Shown: one piece after another, positions 34,980 through 43,149 of the stretch
How positions within the stretch are numbered: position 1 is the stretch's first letter
Layout: each line of letters starts with the position of its first letter
Assembly: GCA_018798825.1 (NCBI GenBank)
Contig: CP076355.1
Span: forward strand, 650,001-714,000
DNA from: Ochrobactrum sp. BTU1
GTDB lineage: Bacteria > Pseudomonadota > Alphaproteobacteria > Rhizobiales > Rhizobiaceae
DNA: 64,000 bases
Direction: 5' to 3'
Position numbers and translations under genes: made by a program
The notes under the pieces: model-generated
What the model was told of the DNA's origin: nothing
The model's input: only the letters and a program-made list of their open reading frames with translations
The model's database searches: none

Positions 34980-36791
34980 ATGACTGGAATTGATATTGTC
35001 ATTGCGCTTGTGCGATGCCTCAATCTTGCGGGTCTCGCAATGCTCGCGGGCGCACTATTTTTTCGCATTTTTCTCATGAAAGCCGAAAAAAGCGAAGGCA
35101 AACCGACGGCAAGATTAAGATTCTGGTGTCAACTTTGTGGCTATTCCGTAGCAATCAGCGCCTTTGGACTGGTTCTGTGGGTGCCACTTCAGTTCGCACT
35201 GCTGTCTGGTGCGAATAGTTTTACTGATGCATTCGCCTTCTTCCTACGCGGACTGTTAGGTACAGCCTTCGGCATCGCATCGTTCCTACGCGCATTGGCA
35301 ATCTTGCTTGCTGTCTTGCTTCTGCCGTATGCGATAAAGTCTCAAGTCATCCGTATCCTTTTGTTTTTGATCGCTGTTTTGGCGCTTGGTCTTCAGATAC
35401 GCATGGGGCACGCCGCAGCAGCTGATACTATCTGGCTGCCGCTGGCGGTTTCTGCGCATGTGATTGCAGGCGCTCTATGGTTTGGCTCGCTGCTTCCGCT
35501 CTATCTTCTCTTACGTGTTTCGCGAGATGAAGGTTTGCAAGCAGCACAGCGCTTTTCGCTATATGGCATTGTTTTTGTTGTATTTCTTGTTATTGGTGCC
35601 GCAATTGCAGGATGGCTTTTGACAGGTGGTTTGCCGGGGCTGGTTGGTACCACTTACGGCAGGATCATGATCGTGAAGATCGCGCTTCTGGCAGCCATGC
35701 TGACACTTGCAGCACTCAATCGTTTCTGGCTGAGCCGTGATGGCAGTAGCGGGCGTGGACTTGGCTATGCGTTGATCCTTGAGGGAACAATTGGTCTAGC
35801 AGTATTTCTCGCGGCGTCACTTCTCGCGACACAGCCGCCCGCCGTGCATGAAGACATCATCTGGCCTTTCGCCTATCGTTTTCGCGACAATATTCTGGGT
35901 GACGCGTTTCTCGTCGATGCCGCATGGCGGAGCTTCAAGGCACTTCTGCTGGCATTTCTGATCGGTATTGGGTGCCTTTTTCTGCCTAAATGGCGATGGC
36001 AAGCTATTGTTATCGTGGCAATTATCGGGTTCGCGTCGTTTCAGCCACCGCGTATCGGATTGTTTGTTCAGGATGCTAATGAAGCAAGCTTTCTGCGCTC
36101 GTCCACATCCTATACGTCCATCGCAATTGCGCGGGGTGCTGCGGCTTTCGGAGCCCATTGTGCCTCCTGTCATGGCAATGACGGGCGCGGACGCGGTGAG
36201 CAGGCAACGGGCGATCCGGTATGGCCACCCGATCTGACAGCGCCCTTGTTTGCGGATCGCAGTGACGGCGAAATCTTCTGGACAATCATGCATGGCAAGG
36301 AGTTGCAAGACGGTCGGCAATCCATGCCCGGTTTTGAAACGGTTTTGGATGCGAAAACCGCGTGGTCGCTTGTGGATTATATCCGCGCGATTGCGTCCGC
36401 CCGAACGATCAGTATGCCTGCACCTGATGGTGCGGTTTATCCGGCGGCAAGCCCGAGGATTACGGTCTATTGCGGGGCTAGACGGTATGAGGTCGGTCTT
36501 CAAACCGACAGTTTCTGGCTGCTTCATTCTCAGGGTGAACAGCTTGAAGCCTTTGCTGTCGATAGCAATGGCATCACGGCGCAATGCGATGTTTCCGACC
36601 AGACTGCGGCTGTGGCTATGCAGCTTCTGACACCAACTGCCGATGGTGCGAGCTTTCTCGTAGATCAGAATGGCTGGACACGTTTTCGATGGTCAGGGCA
36701 TGAGAAGTTAGAATCGTCAATCCTTGAGACAGCAATCAGCAAGGCTCGTGCGAATCCGGTCAGCCTATCGAATAGAGGGCATCATTCATGA
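34980..36791 (+). CDS. CopD-family copper membrane protein fused to a cytochrome c domain
   Basis: About 603 residues. The first 340 or so form a polytopic membrane region (at least eight hydrophobic helices) of the CopD type, including the SAHVIAGALWFGSLLPLYLLL segment with its histidine. A c-type cytochrome domain follows: HCASCHGNDGRGRG holds the CxxCH haem site (C394, C397, H398), with SMPGFE offering the axial methionine. A C-terminal tail of about 150 residues has no family I recognise. Start: ATG 34980, or TTG 34968 in frame. Fusing CopD to a haem domain suggests coupling of copper transport to electron transfer. Confidence 0.85.
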   Translation: MTGIDIVIALVRCLNLAGLAMLAGALFFRIFLMKAEKSEGKPTARLRFWCQLCGYSVAISAFGLVLWVPLQFALLSGANSFTDAFAFFLRGLLGTAFGIASFLRALAILLAVLLLPYAIKSQVIRILLFLIAVLALGLQIRMGHAAAADTIWLPLAVSAHVIAGALWFGSLLPLYLLLRVSRDEGLQAAQRFSLYGIVFVVFLVIGAAIAGWLLTGGLPGLVGTTYGRIMIVKIALLAAMLTLAALNRFWLSRDGSSGRGLGYALILEGTIGLAVFLAASLLATQPPAVHEDIIWPFAYRFRDNILGDAFLVDAAWRSFKALLLAFLIGIGCLFLPKWRWQAIVIVAIIGFASFQPPRIGLFVQDANEASFLRSSTSYTSIAIARGAAAFGAHCASCHGNDGRGRGEQATGDPVWPPDLTAPLFADRSDGEIFWTIMHGKELQDGRQSMPGFETVLDAKTAWSLVDYIRAIASARTISMPAPDGAVYPAASPRITVYCGARRYEVGLQTDSFWLLHSQGEQLEAFAVDSNGITAQCDVSDQTAAVAMQLLTPTADGASFLVDQNGWTRFRWSGHEKLESSILETAISKARANPVSLSNRGHHS

Positions 36792-36959
36792 TGGTCCGAG
36801 CAGCGTTGCTACGCGAATATAAATGCAAAGAGGCCTCCTGCAATGAATTGCAAATCTATGTGCCTGGCGAACTAAGTGAATAATTTTCTTAATATAATTC
36901 GGCGACTGGTGAAAATTAGACGTTGAATTTTGATGCCTGTTGGCAAGAGGGAGTGGATC

Positions 36960-37925
36960 ATGGGTAACATACGCAATGGCTTTTCGGAGCTTGTCGGCAA
37001 TACGCCTCTGGTTGCTTTCTCACGCATTCAGAAGAGCAATGACGTTTCTGCGCGGCTTCTCGCAAAAATCGAATATCTCAATCCCGCTGGCAGCATCAAA
37101 GACCGTACAGCATGGGGGATTATTCAGGATGCCGAGCGTGCGGATAAAATTAAGCCGGGGGATCTTCTGGTGGATCTGACGAGCGGAAATACCGGCATCG
37201 GTATTGCGGCTGTTGCTGCCGCAAAGGGCTATCGGACGAAGTTTTATCTGCGTGATACGATCAGCGAAGACAAAATCAATATCCTGCGTCAGTTCGGGTC
37301 TGAAATCGTGTTGATCGACAATGACGAGCTGCTGGAACCGGGAGCGCTGCAAAAGGTGCTCGATCGCATTCGTAGCGAAAATCCGGGCGCTTATTATACG
37401 GGTCAGCGGTCCAATCCTGCCAATCCGGCAATCCATTTTGAAACGACCGGCCCGGAAATCTGGCGCGACACGGATGGCGAGCTGGACATTCTGGTCAGTA
37501 CCGTAGGCACTGGCGGGACCATTTCTGGGGCGGGAAAATATCTGAAAGAAAAGAAGCCATCCCTTCGCATCATTCTGGTGGAGCCGACGGCAGATTCTGT
37601 GCCTTCTGCCGATAATCCAAAAGCCGCAACCATTGAAGGTGTTCACAAAGTCACCGATATCGATGAGACCATTCTGCCTGAAAACTACGACAAGGCTATT
37701 GCCGATGAAATTGTCGCTGTGACGACGGAGCAGGCTCGACGTGCCGCATTATCGGTTGCACGGGAAGAGGGTTTTCTGGTTGGTACGTCTTCCGGGGCAG
37801 CGATTGCTGCTGCCCTTCAAATTGCAAAGCGCCCGGAAAATGCAGGGAAGACCATCGTTGCCGTTCTGCCTGATAGCGGAGAGCGCTATTTGTCACTGTT
37901 TCAAGAACCAGTCACAGCGGATTAG
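36960..37925 (+). CDS. Cysteine synthase/cystathionine beta-synthase-family PLP enzyme
   Basis: A 321-residue fold-type II PLP enzyme. NPAGSIKDR holds the PLP lysine K47; TSGNTGIG (74-81) binds substrate carboxylate; STVGTGGTISGAGKYL is the phosphate-binding loop; and the C-terminal VGTSSGAAIAAAL and LPDSGERYLS are typical of O-acetylserine sulfhydrylases. ATG 36960 has AAGAGGGAG upstream; a TTG/ATG pair at 36930 is an alternative. Placed at the end of the monooxygenase/transporter region, it could fix sulfide or another released thiol into cysteine. Cystathionine beta-synthase activity without its regulatory domain is an alternative. Confidence 0.9.
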   Translation: MGNIRNGFSELVGNTPLVAFSRIQKSNDVSARLLAKIEYLNPAGSIKDRTAWGIIQDAERADKIKPGDLLVDLTSGNTGIGIAAVAAAKGYRTKFYLRDTISEDKINILRQFGSEIVLIDNDELLEPGALQKVLDRIRSENPGAYYTGQRSNPANPAIHFETTGPEIWRDTDGELDILVSTVGTGGTISGAGKYLKEKKPSLRIILVEPTADSVPSADNPKAATIEGVHKVTDIDETILPENYDKAIADEIVAVTTEQARRAALSVAREEGFLVGTSSGAAIAAALQIAKRPENAGKTIVAVLPDSGERYLSLFQEPVTAD

Positions 37926-38174
37926 GGGGTGGTTCGATATAATTGAAATAAAAAGAAAATATTGAGCGAGTCTTCAATATTATATAATTTATATCGCTTC
38001 CTTTTGTTAAAACTATAGAATATAATTTTGTTGAATTTTGTAAATATATCAATTCTGAATATATTTATATAAAATATTATTTGTCATATATTTTACAATA
38101 TTTAGATATAATTGCCTTAATCGAATTATCCCTCTGAAATAGAACGATTTTGTTTATTGTTAGTGGGGATAATT
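37926..38174. promoter_or_regulatory. Very A+T-rich leader upstream of the porin
   Basis: A 249-bp region made almost entirely of A and T (stretches such as TATATAATTTATATCG and AATATATTTATATAAAATAT), in sharp contrast to the flanking genes. The porin promoter must be here. A GTGGGGAT ribosome site precedes ATG 38175. Such DNA is a typical target for MucR/Ros-type silencers in this group; binding here is inferred, not shown. Confidence 0.6.
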
Positions 38175-39347
38175 ATGATTCTGAAAAACACTGTAATTGG
38201 TTCGGCATTTGCTGTTCTTGGGGTGACACACGCAAATGCGGCCGATGCAATTGTAGCGCCGGAGCCAGAGGCTGTAGAATATGTGCGTGTCTGTGATGCT
38301 TACGGAGCGGGCTATTTCTACATTCCGGGAACGGAAACCTGCCTGCGTATCCATGGTTATGTTCGTTACGACCTGAGGGGAGGCGATAACGTCTATTATC
38401 GTGGTGCAGGCATTAGCCGTGCTCCGGATGGAAGTGCTTATAATCTGAGTCCGCGTGGTAAGTCCTATGATACCTGGACGAATAATACGCGTTTCACATT
38501 ACGCACATCGACGGCTTCCGAAACGGAGCTTGGTACGCTTTCGACCTTTACTGAAACCCGCTTCAATTTCGGGAATGGTGTGGATGCAGGAACGACCCTC
38601 AACCGCGCATTCATCCAGCTCGGCGGTCTGCGTGTGGGCCTTGATGACACCGCATTTTACACATTCACCGGATATTTCGGCGATGTGTTGAATGACGACG
38701 TTATCAGTGCTGGTGGTTATCGTACCAATCAGATCAGCTACACTTTCAAGGGCGGCAATGGCTTTTCAGCTATCATCTCTCTTGAACAGGGTAACAACGT
38801 CGATGTCGATTGGAATGGCGTCATTGATGACTACACACCACACGTAGTTGCTGGTTTGAAATATACGCAGAGCTGGGGGTCGATTGCAGGTGTTGCAGCT
38901 TATGATGCCGTCAACGAAGAGTGGGCCGGAAAGGTTCGCCTTGATGTAAACGTAACCGACCGGTTCTCGGTCTGGGTGCTTGGTGCGTACAAGTCGAACG
39001 ACGATCACTACGTTCATTACGATGCAAGCGGTGCCATTGTTCACGATAGTGGCAGCAGCACGTATCGTGGGGTTCGTGTTATTGACAGCTTCTACGGCAC
39101 ATGGGGCGGTGATTGGGCAGTTTGGGGTGGTGCAAAATTCGAGGCTACCAACAAAGCGGTCTTCAACGTTCAGCTTGCCTATGAAGATGCCGAAACTTTC
39201 GCAGCAAGTGCAAACGTTGCTTATCAGTTGGTTCCTGGTTTCACCATCACCCCACAAATTTCTTACACCAAGTGGGACGACAAGAACTCGATCCTGAAAG
39301 GCCAGGATGCCTGGCAGGGTGTCGTTCGCTTTCAGCGTTCATTCTAA
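38175..39347 (+). CDS. Outer-membrane porin of the alphaproteobacterial Porin_2 (Brucella Omp2-like) family
   Basis: A 390-residue porin. A signal peptide ([16 protein letters not shown]...) ends at ANA, followed by [22 protein letters not shown] and then [21 protein letters not shown], the strongly conserved start of Brucella/Rhizobium Omp2-type porins, with the two characteristic cysteines. The chain ends in GVVRFQRSF, with a terminal phenylalanine as required for BAM-dependent assembly. The 16-stranded barrel pattern of alternating aromatic and glycine residues is evident. It forms trimeric general-diffusion channels. It is a single gene with its own A+T-rich leader and terminator. Confidence 0.95.
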   Translation: MILKNTVIGSAFAVLGVTHANAADAIVAPEPEAVEYVRVCDAYGAGYFYIPGTETCLRIHGYVRYDLRGGDNVYYRGAGISRAPDGSAYNLSPRGKSYDTWTNNTRFTLRTSTASETELGTLSTFTETRFNFGNGVDAGTTLNRAFIQLGGLRVGLDDTAFYTFTGYFGDVLNDDVISAGGYRTNQISYTFKGGNGFSAIISLEQGNNVDVDWNGVIDDYTPHVVAGLKYTQSWGSIAGVAAYDAVNEEWAGKVRLDVNVTDRFSVWVLGAYKSNDDHYVHYDASGAIVHDSGSSTYRGVRVIDSFYGTWGGDWAVWGGAKFEATNKAVFNVQLAYEDAETFAASANVAYQLVPGFTITPQISYTKWDDKNSILKGQDAWQGVVRFQRSF

Positions 39348-39376
39348 AATTCAATCAGGATTTGTTTAAGTAATGT

Positions 39377-39407
39377 AGTGGCGGCCAGAGCCGCCACTGC
39401 TGTTTTT
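39377..39407 (+). terminator. Porin terminator
   Basis: AGTGGCGG (39377-39384) and CCGCCACT (39391-39398) make an 8-bp G+C-rich stem with a 6-nt loop, followed by GCTGTTTTT. A clear rho-independent terminator 30 bp after the porin stop. Confidence 0.88.
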
Positions 39408-39575
39408 GAACACAGGCGAGGGTGGTTTTTCCAGCGTTCAAGTTTTTCAAAGGGCTGAATTTTTAAATAGCTGAAAGCAATTAGCCTACAGTGCCTCGGT
39501 TTTGCCGCTTGAGAGAGACTAGAATGTCAACCAAATCATCATTCATGAACGCCTTTGATAGGAGATGTGATTACG

Positions 39576-39845
39576 ATGCAAACTCAGTCAGATTATCAAC
39601 ACACTTCATCAGGCTATAGCGAATGCGTGCAGGCACGAGGAACAATTGCGTCATTGTTGGCTGCCGTTGAAAAAGCAAAGCAGACTGCAAATGAAAGTCT
39701 GCGCCGCGCTCAGTCTGCACCTTTGCCTCATATTGCCGATAATACGATCTTCATCGCATTGTTTGAGCGTCATCTGTCGGATCGTGAAGTCCTGTTTTCG
39801 AGAATCCGCCAGCTCGACGATGCAAAGGCATCTTTCGGGGCTTGA
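39576..39845 (+). CDS. Small uncharacterised protein
   Basis: An 89-residue protein of unknown family. Start at ATG 39576 with AGGAG 11-12 bases upstream; a TTG at 39555 is an in-frame alternative. It is mainly helical in appearance (IASLLAAVEKAKQTANESLRRAQ and IFIALFERHLSDREVLFSRIRQLD), with no signal peptide or membrane segment, so it is probably a small soluble coiled-coil-like protein. The ChaC-type gene starts 76 bp downstream. I do not recognise it. Confidence 0.6.
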   Translation: MQTQSDYQHTSSGYSECVQARGTIASLLAAVEKAKQTANESLRRAQSAPLPHIADNTIFIALFERHLSDREVLFSRIRQLDDAKASFGA

Positions 39846-39921
39846 GCAGAACAATCAATTCATCCCATAATTGCCACATTCCATCGATGAGCACGATATT
39901 TGGTAAGCAGGAAGAAGCGCA

Positions 39922-40647
39922 GTGACTGAATTTGCATCCAGAATGACGCTGACCGAGGAGTTAGTCTCGCTGAGCATTCGGGCTGAAGTGGATCGGGGGC
40001 CGGACCCAAACAGGATTCCGATAACTGACCTGGACGTGCAGGCACTTTCTGAAAAGCTTTATCATGAAAGCGGCGACAAGCCTTTATGGGTGTTTGCTTA
40101 CGGTTCGCTGATCTGGAAGCCGGATTTTAATTCTGTTGATTGGAGTTATGCTGGCCTGAAGGGATGGCACCGTTCGTTCTGCCTGCGACTTACCCGTTGG
40201 CGGGGCACCCAAAGTCAGCCCGGCCTGATGCTTGCGCTACGACGCGGCGGCAGTTGTAACGGCATCGCGTTTCGGCTGTCTGAAGAGGATCGACTCGGCC
40301 AGATTCAGCGCATGATCCGGCGTGAAATCAGTTCAATAAGTGATTCATCCAGTATTCGCTGGGTATCTGTTGATACGCCGGATGGGCCTGTGCGTGCTTT
40401 GACGTTCTGGGCTGGACCACGCGGCGACCGCGTTTTGAATGGTCTGCCGTTGGAATGTGTAGCAAGCACTTTGGCGCGAGCGTGTGGGCATATTGGCTCC
40501 TGCGCGGAATATCTTTATCTGACCGTCAAACATCTCGAAGAAAAGGGCATTCGCGATCGTAATCTGTGGAAGCTTCAGGAGCTTGTGGAAGCTGAGATTG
40601 CGACACTCTACGAGGTCAATGCAAAGGCATCTGCGGCAGCGGTTTGA
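39922..40647 (+). CDS. Gamma-glutamylcyclotransferase, ChaC family
   Basis: A 241-residue ChaC-like protein. WVFAYGSLIWKPDF is the family's glycine-rich substrate loop; the following GLKGWHRSFCLRLTRWRGT and PGLMLALRRGGSCNGIAFRL are equally typical, and RLSEED provides acidic residues near the expected catalytic glutamate. ChaC enzymes split glutathione into 5-oxoproline and Cys-Gly in the cytosol. Start at GTG 39922 after AGGAAG. With a cysteine-containing Rrf2 regulator next door and sulfur genes upstream, a role in recovering cysteine from glutathione fits. Confidence 0.9.
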   Translation: MTEFASRMTLTEELVSLSIRAEVDRGPDPNRIPITDLDVQALSEKLYHESGDKPLWVFAYGSLIWKPDFNSVDWSYAGLKGWHRSFCLRLTRWRGTQSQPGLMLALRRGGSCNGIAFRLSEEDRLGQIQRMIRREISSISDSSSIRWVSVDTPDGPVRALTFWAGPRGDRVLNGLPLECVASTLARACGHIGSCAEYLYLTVKHLEEKGIRDRNLWKLQELVEAEIATLYEVNAKASAAAV

Positions 40648-40770
40648 CCGGCAGGGAATGAGAGCTGAAAAACACATCGCATCCCAATGTGACAATTGGT
40701 CTGTAACGATAGACTATTAATCCGCTCGATTTAGTGCAAAAGCAGCATTCATCGGATCGGCGGAGGTTCC

Positions 40771-41235
40771 ATGCTCACAAAAAAGGGGAAATACGGCCTC
40801 AAAGCATTGGCTCACCTTGCCTTGCTTGCTCCCGGCGAGAGCGCATTCGTTGCCGAGATTGCCGCCAAAAACAATATTTCCAAGAAGTTTCTCGACGCGA
40901 TCCTGCTGGAGTTGCGTAACGACGGCATTTTGCGGTCGAAGAAGGGGCCGGGTGGCGGCTATAGTCTCGCAAAACCTGCCAGTGAAATTAATATAGGGCA
41001 GGCGATCCGCGTTCTGGATGGTCCGCTCGCACCTATTCGTTGCGCCAGCCGAACAGCCTATGAGCCTTGCGAAGACTGTGAAGATCACAAGGCTTGTCAG
41101 GTTCGCCGATCAATGCTGCTTGTTCGCGAAGCAATTGTCGGCGTTCTCGATGCCATGACGCTTGAGCAGTTTGCTCGCAACGGCGGTCTTGAAGATGACG
41201 GAACTGCGCCTGAATGGGCACAGCTTACCGCCTGA
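40771..41235 (+). CDS. Rrf2 family transcriptional regulator with four-cysteine loop
   Basis: A 154-residue Rrf2-type regulator. The winged helix begins MLTKKGKYGLKALAHLALLA and includes ISKKFLDAILLELRNDGIL and the wing SKKGPGGGYSLAKP. The loop after the dimerisation helix holds four cysteines (C91, C100, C103, C109), resembling the Fe-S site of IscR (three Cys) but with a different spacing. It may bind an iron-sulfur cluster or sense thiols; CymR, the Rrf2 regulator of sulfur genes in Bacillus, is a functional parallel. GGAGG lies just before the ATG. Targets are unknown, with ChaC the nearest candidate. Confidence 0.9.
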   Translation: MLTKKGKYGLKALAHLALLAPGESAFVAEIAAKNNISKKFLDAILLELRNDGILRSKKGPGGGYSLAKPASEINIGQAIRVLDGPLAPIRCASRTAYEPCEDCEDHKACQVRRSMLLVREAIVGVLDAMTLEQFARNGGLEDDGTAPEWAQLTA

Positions 41236-41242
41236 TCGTGGA

Positions 41243-41740
41243 TCACTTCCGATAGTTGATCCTGTAAGTCAGGCTACCTTCAGTAACTTCTTCAATTTCA
41301 ATGATAATATCGCGTATTTCGGCGGTCGTCTGATCTTTCGGAAAAGAGAAAGTCTGCCCTGAGGCTGGGTAGTTCAAATCTGCGATTGAATAGCCGCGGA
41401 CTTCAAACTGCATCTCGCCATTTTCAATGCCGAGGAAAGCAATATCGTAGATCGTCCCACTCTCGTCCGGGCTGTAGTCGCCAGCGTTGGGCAGCGCTAG
41501 CCCTTTTCCGTAATCACGGGGCGGGATGATTGGATTAGCTGAGAGGACAAATTGCGAGCGGCCGAACGTATCGGTTTCTGGCGCCGGCTGTTCCTGCGAA
41601 TGCACTTGCGGAGCGGCTTCGACTGCACCCGCGGCCGGACCAGCAATTCCGCTGGCGATTGAGCTGCATAGAATGGCTGCAGTAAATGATGACGTCAGGA
41701 TCAGTGAGCGCAGGACTTTATTCATTTTGCGAACTTTCAT
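41243..41740 (-). CDS. Secreted protein of unknown function
   Basis: A 165-residue protein with an N-terminal signal peptide (SLILTSSFTAAILCSSIASG, cleavage probably near AGA) and a mature part of beta-strand character (SGTIYDIAFLGIENGEMQFEV, EITEGSLTY-like end). It starts at ATG 41740 or 41725. The first choice lies two bases after the stop of the decayed gene upstream, so it may once have depended on translational coupling. No family recognised. It converges with the Rrf2 gene, leaving only 7 bp between stops. Confidence 0.7.
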   Translation of the reverse strand: MKVRKMNKVLRSLILTSSFTAAILCSSIASGIAGPAAGAVEAAPQVHSQEQPAPETDTFGRSQFVLSANPIIPPRDYGKGLALPNAGDYSPDESGTIYDIAFLGIENGEMQFEVRGYSIADLNYPASGQTFSFPKDQTTAEIRDIIIEIEEVTEGSLTYRINYRK

Positions 41741-41742
41741 GC

Positions 41743-42197
41743 TTAGGGTCTGATGCTGTCGCTATCGGCGAGAATCGACGACCACTCGCAATAAAGCTTG
41801 GCAATTTCGGTGTCTTTGGTCTCGTTGGTGAAGGCATCAGTCGAAGCATAGACGCGTATTTCACCGCTCTTGATGACGCTTGAATCGTCTTAGTCGCCGC
41901 GAGCATAGCCTAGTGCCATGGTCAGATCGGTCGGATGATTGATATTGGTGTCTTTGGTCGAAAACCAGGTACTGTCGGTTTCAAAATAGAGCTCGGCTTT
42001 TTCTGTGCCTGCCGCGTCAGTGTAATAGGCCTCTTTCTTGTCCGGATTGGCCTTCGGATCGGCAAGGTGGCAAAACTCTGCACGCGCATTTCGCTCGGGA
42101 ATATTGCACGCAAATTGGGTTTGCCACGGAGGAATACAGTTGCTGCAGCTGGCAGCGGTATTAGTGCGGCCAAAGTCATTGCAAAGCATATCTTCAT
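41743..42197 (-). pseudogene. Decayed gene for a small secreted protein (frameshift plus in-frame stop)
   Basis: ATG 42197, after a GGGGA site, opens a convincing signal peptide (MKICFAMTLAALIPLPAAA) in one frame. The mature part continues in another frame: FACNIPERNARAEFCHLADPK, then KAELYFETDSTWFSTKD, ending at a TAA (41892-41890). Past that stop the same frame reads on for 48 more codons (DDSSVIKSGEIRVYAS..., IAKLYCEWSSILADSD) to a second TAA at 41745-41743, two bases before the next gene. So one frameshift between leader and mature part and one nonsense codon separate three coding pieces. Intact relatives would be about 150 residues. Sequencing error is possible for either lesion but less likely for both. 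Confidence 0.72.
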
Positions 42198-42364
42198 GAG
42201 AGATCCCCGAATGCGGTCAATCTCTACCGCATCGCAAACCTCCACAGATGAGTCAATGTGTTACGCTGTGGACAATACTCAATTGACCGCGCTTCGATCT
42301 TCCGTCTAGTGTCGGCGCAGATGAGGCACCTGTTGCCGGGACGGGCTGTTAAGAAAGATATCTG

Positions 42365-42817
42365 ATGAATCCAACATGGACCAAATGGCTTATTAGTTTC
42401 GTATTTGGTGTTCTGATAGCGCGTTTCGGATTTGGCCTCATGGCCCCTCTGGTGATGATGCTTTCCCCGGAACGGACGGCCAATCCAGATGGTCTCGATA
42501 GTGTAATTATCATCCAGCTGGTCGTTCAGTTTGTTGTAGTGGTGATCTCCACAATCCTGTTGTCGCGGCTTGCAAGTCGCAAGCTGCAGATTGGATGGGG
42601 TTGTCTTGTTCTTGGCGCTGTTATCCTGCTTGGCCTGCTTGCAACTCTCTTCGTACCGGGATCGGATTTTGGGTCGCTTGAGGATAATGGTGAAGCCACG
42701 GCATTTTTCTTCTGGCTATTGATCCTGGTGCTGCCAATGTCGATCGGCGGGGGACTGTTGGCCGTTATTGGCTGGATTATGATCCAACGCGGACGAAAAG
42801 AGTTGCAGCGCGGGTAG
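42365..42817 (+). CDS. Integral membrane protein, four helices, unknown function
   Basis: A 150-residue hydrophobic protein. Four membrane segments are apparent: around WLISFVFGVLIARFGFGL, IIIQLVVQFVVVVISTILL, CLVLGAVILLGLLATLF and FFFWLLILVLPMSIGGGLLA, with a short basic C-terminus (IQRGRKELQRG). The upstream sequence AAGAAAGATATCTG is a modest ribosome site. It is divergent from the decayed gene and not clearly in an operon. No family recognised. Confidence 0.75.
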   Translation: MNPTWTKWLISFVFGVLIARFGFGLMAPLVMMLSPERTANPDGLDSVIIIQLVVQFVVVVISTILLSRLASRKLQIGWGCLVLGAVILLGLLATLFVPGSDFGSLEDNGEATAFFFWLLILVLPMSIGGGLLAVIGWIMIQRGRKELQRG

Positions 42818-43025
42818 TTTAGGCAAGTCACGATCTGCATATCTGTAGACCAAACGCCAATTTGTTGGGAAATAATCCACTATCTGCTTTGACTATTGAG
42901 CGATTATTGATTGACATCAATCTGTTGAATCGTATTGCAATAAATAAGTTGAATGGCAGATCAGAGTTTTTGGACGGTCGGATGCTTTATTATCCGAAAT
43001 GAGAACCGCTCCATAATGATGATAT

Positions 43026-43067
43026 TAGAGCACCGGGCGTCTTGATGGGTGCCCAAAGGTCGCTCTA
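43026..43067 (+). repeat. Imperfect palindrome, first of a pair
   Basis: TAGAGC (43026-43031) pairs with GCTCTA (43062-43067), with an inner GGGC/GCCC pairing. It lies in the 332-bp gap 42818-43149, which otherwise contains only A+T-rich DNA and no visible gene. Confidence 0.6.
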
Positions 43068-43080
43068 ACACTTTAAAATC

Positions 43081-43129
43081 AGAGCATGATTTTACCTTAA
43101 ACTGATCCAGGTTTAAGGAATTATGCTCT
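43081..43129 (+). repeat. Nested palindromic repeat of the AGAGCAT type
   Basis: Outer arms AGAGCAT (43081-43087) and ATGCTCT (43123-43129) enclose inner arms CCTTAAAC (43095-43102) and GTTTAAGG (43111-43118). This AGAGCATGATTTT wording recurs in Rhizobiales genomes as a dispersed repeat. It ends 20 bp before the metallopeptidase start, so it falls in that gene's leader. Confidence 0.75.
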
Positions 43130-43149
43130 AGCGGAATGGGGACTTTCGA

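Noticed and set aside
35817..36584. A 255-codon minus-strand frame opposite the CopD-cytochrome fusion
   Set aside because: Basic, low-complexity translation without motifs; the plus strand has a clear haem motif and membrane helices.
1..37925. The island as a recent horizontally acquired element
   Set aside because: No integrase, transposase, tRNA attachment site or direct repeats are visible, and codon usage looks uniform with the rest of the window.
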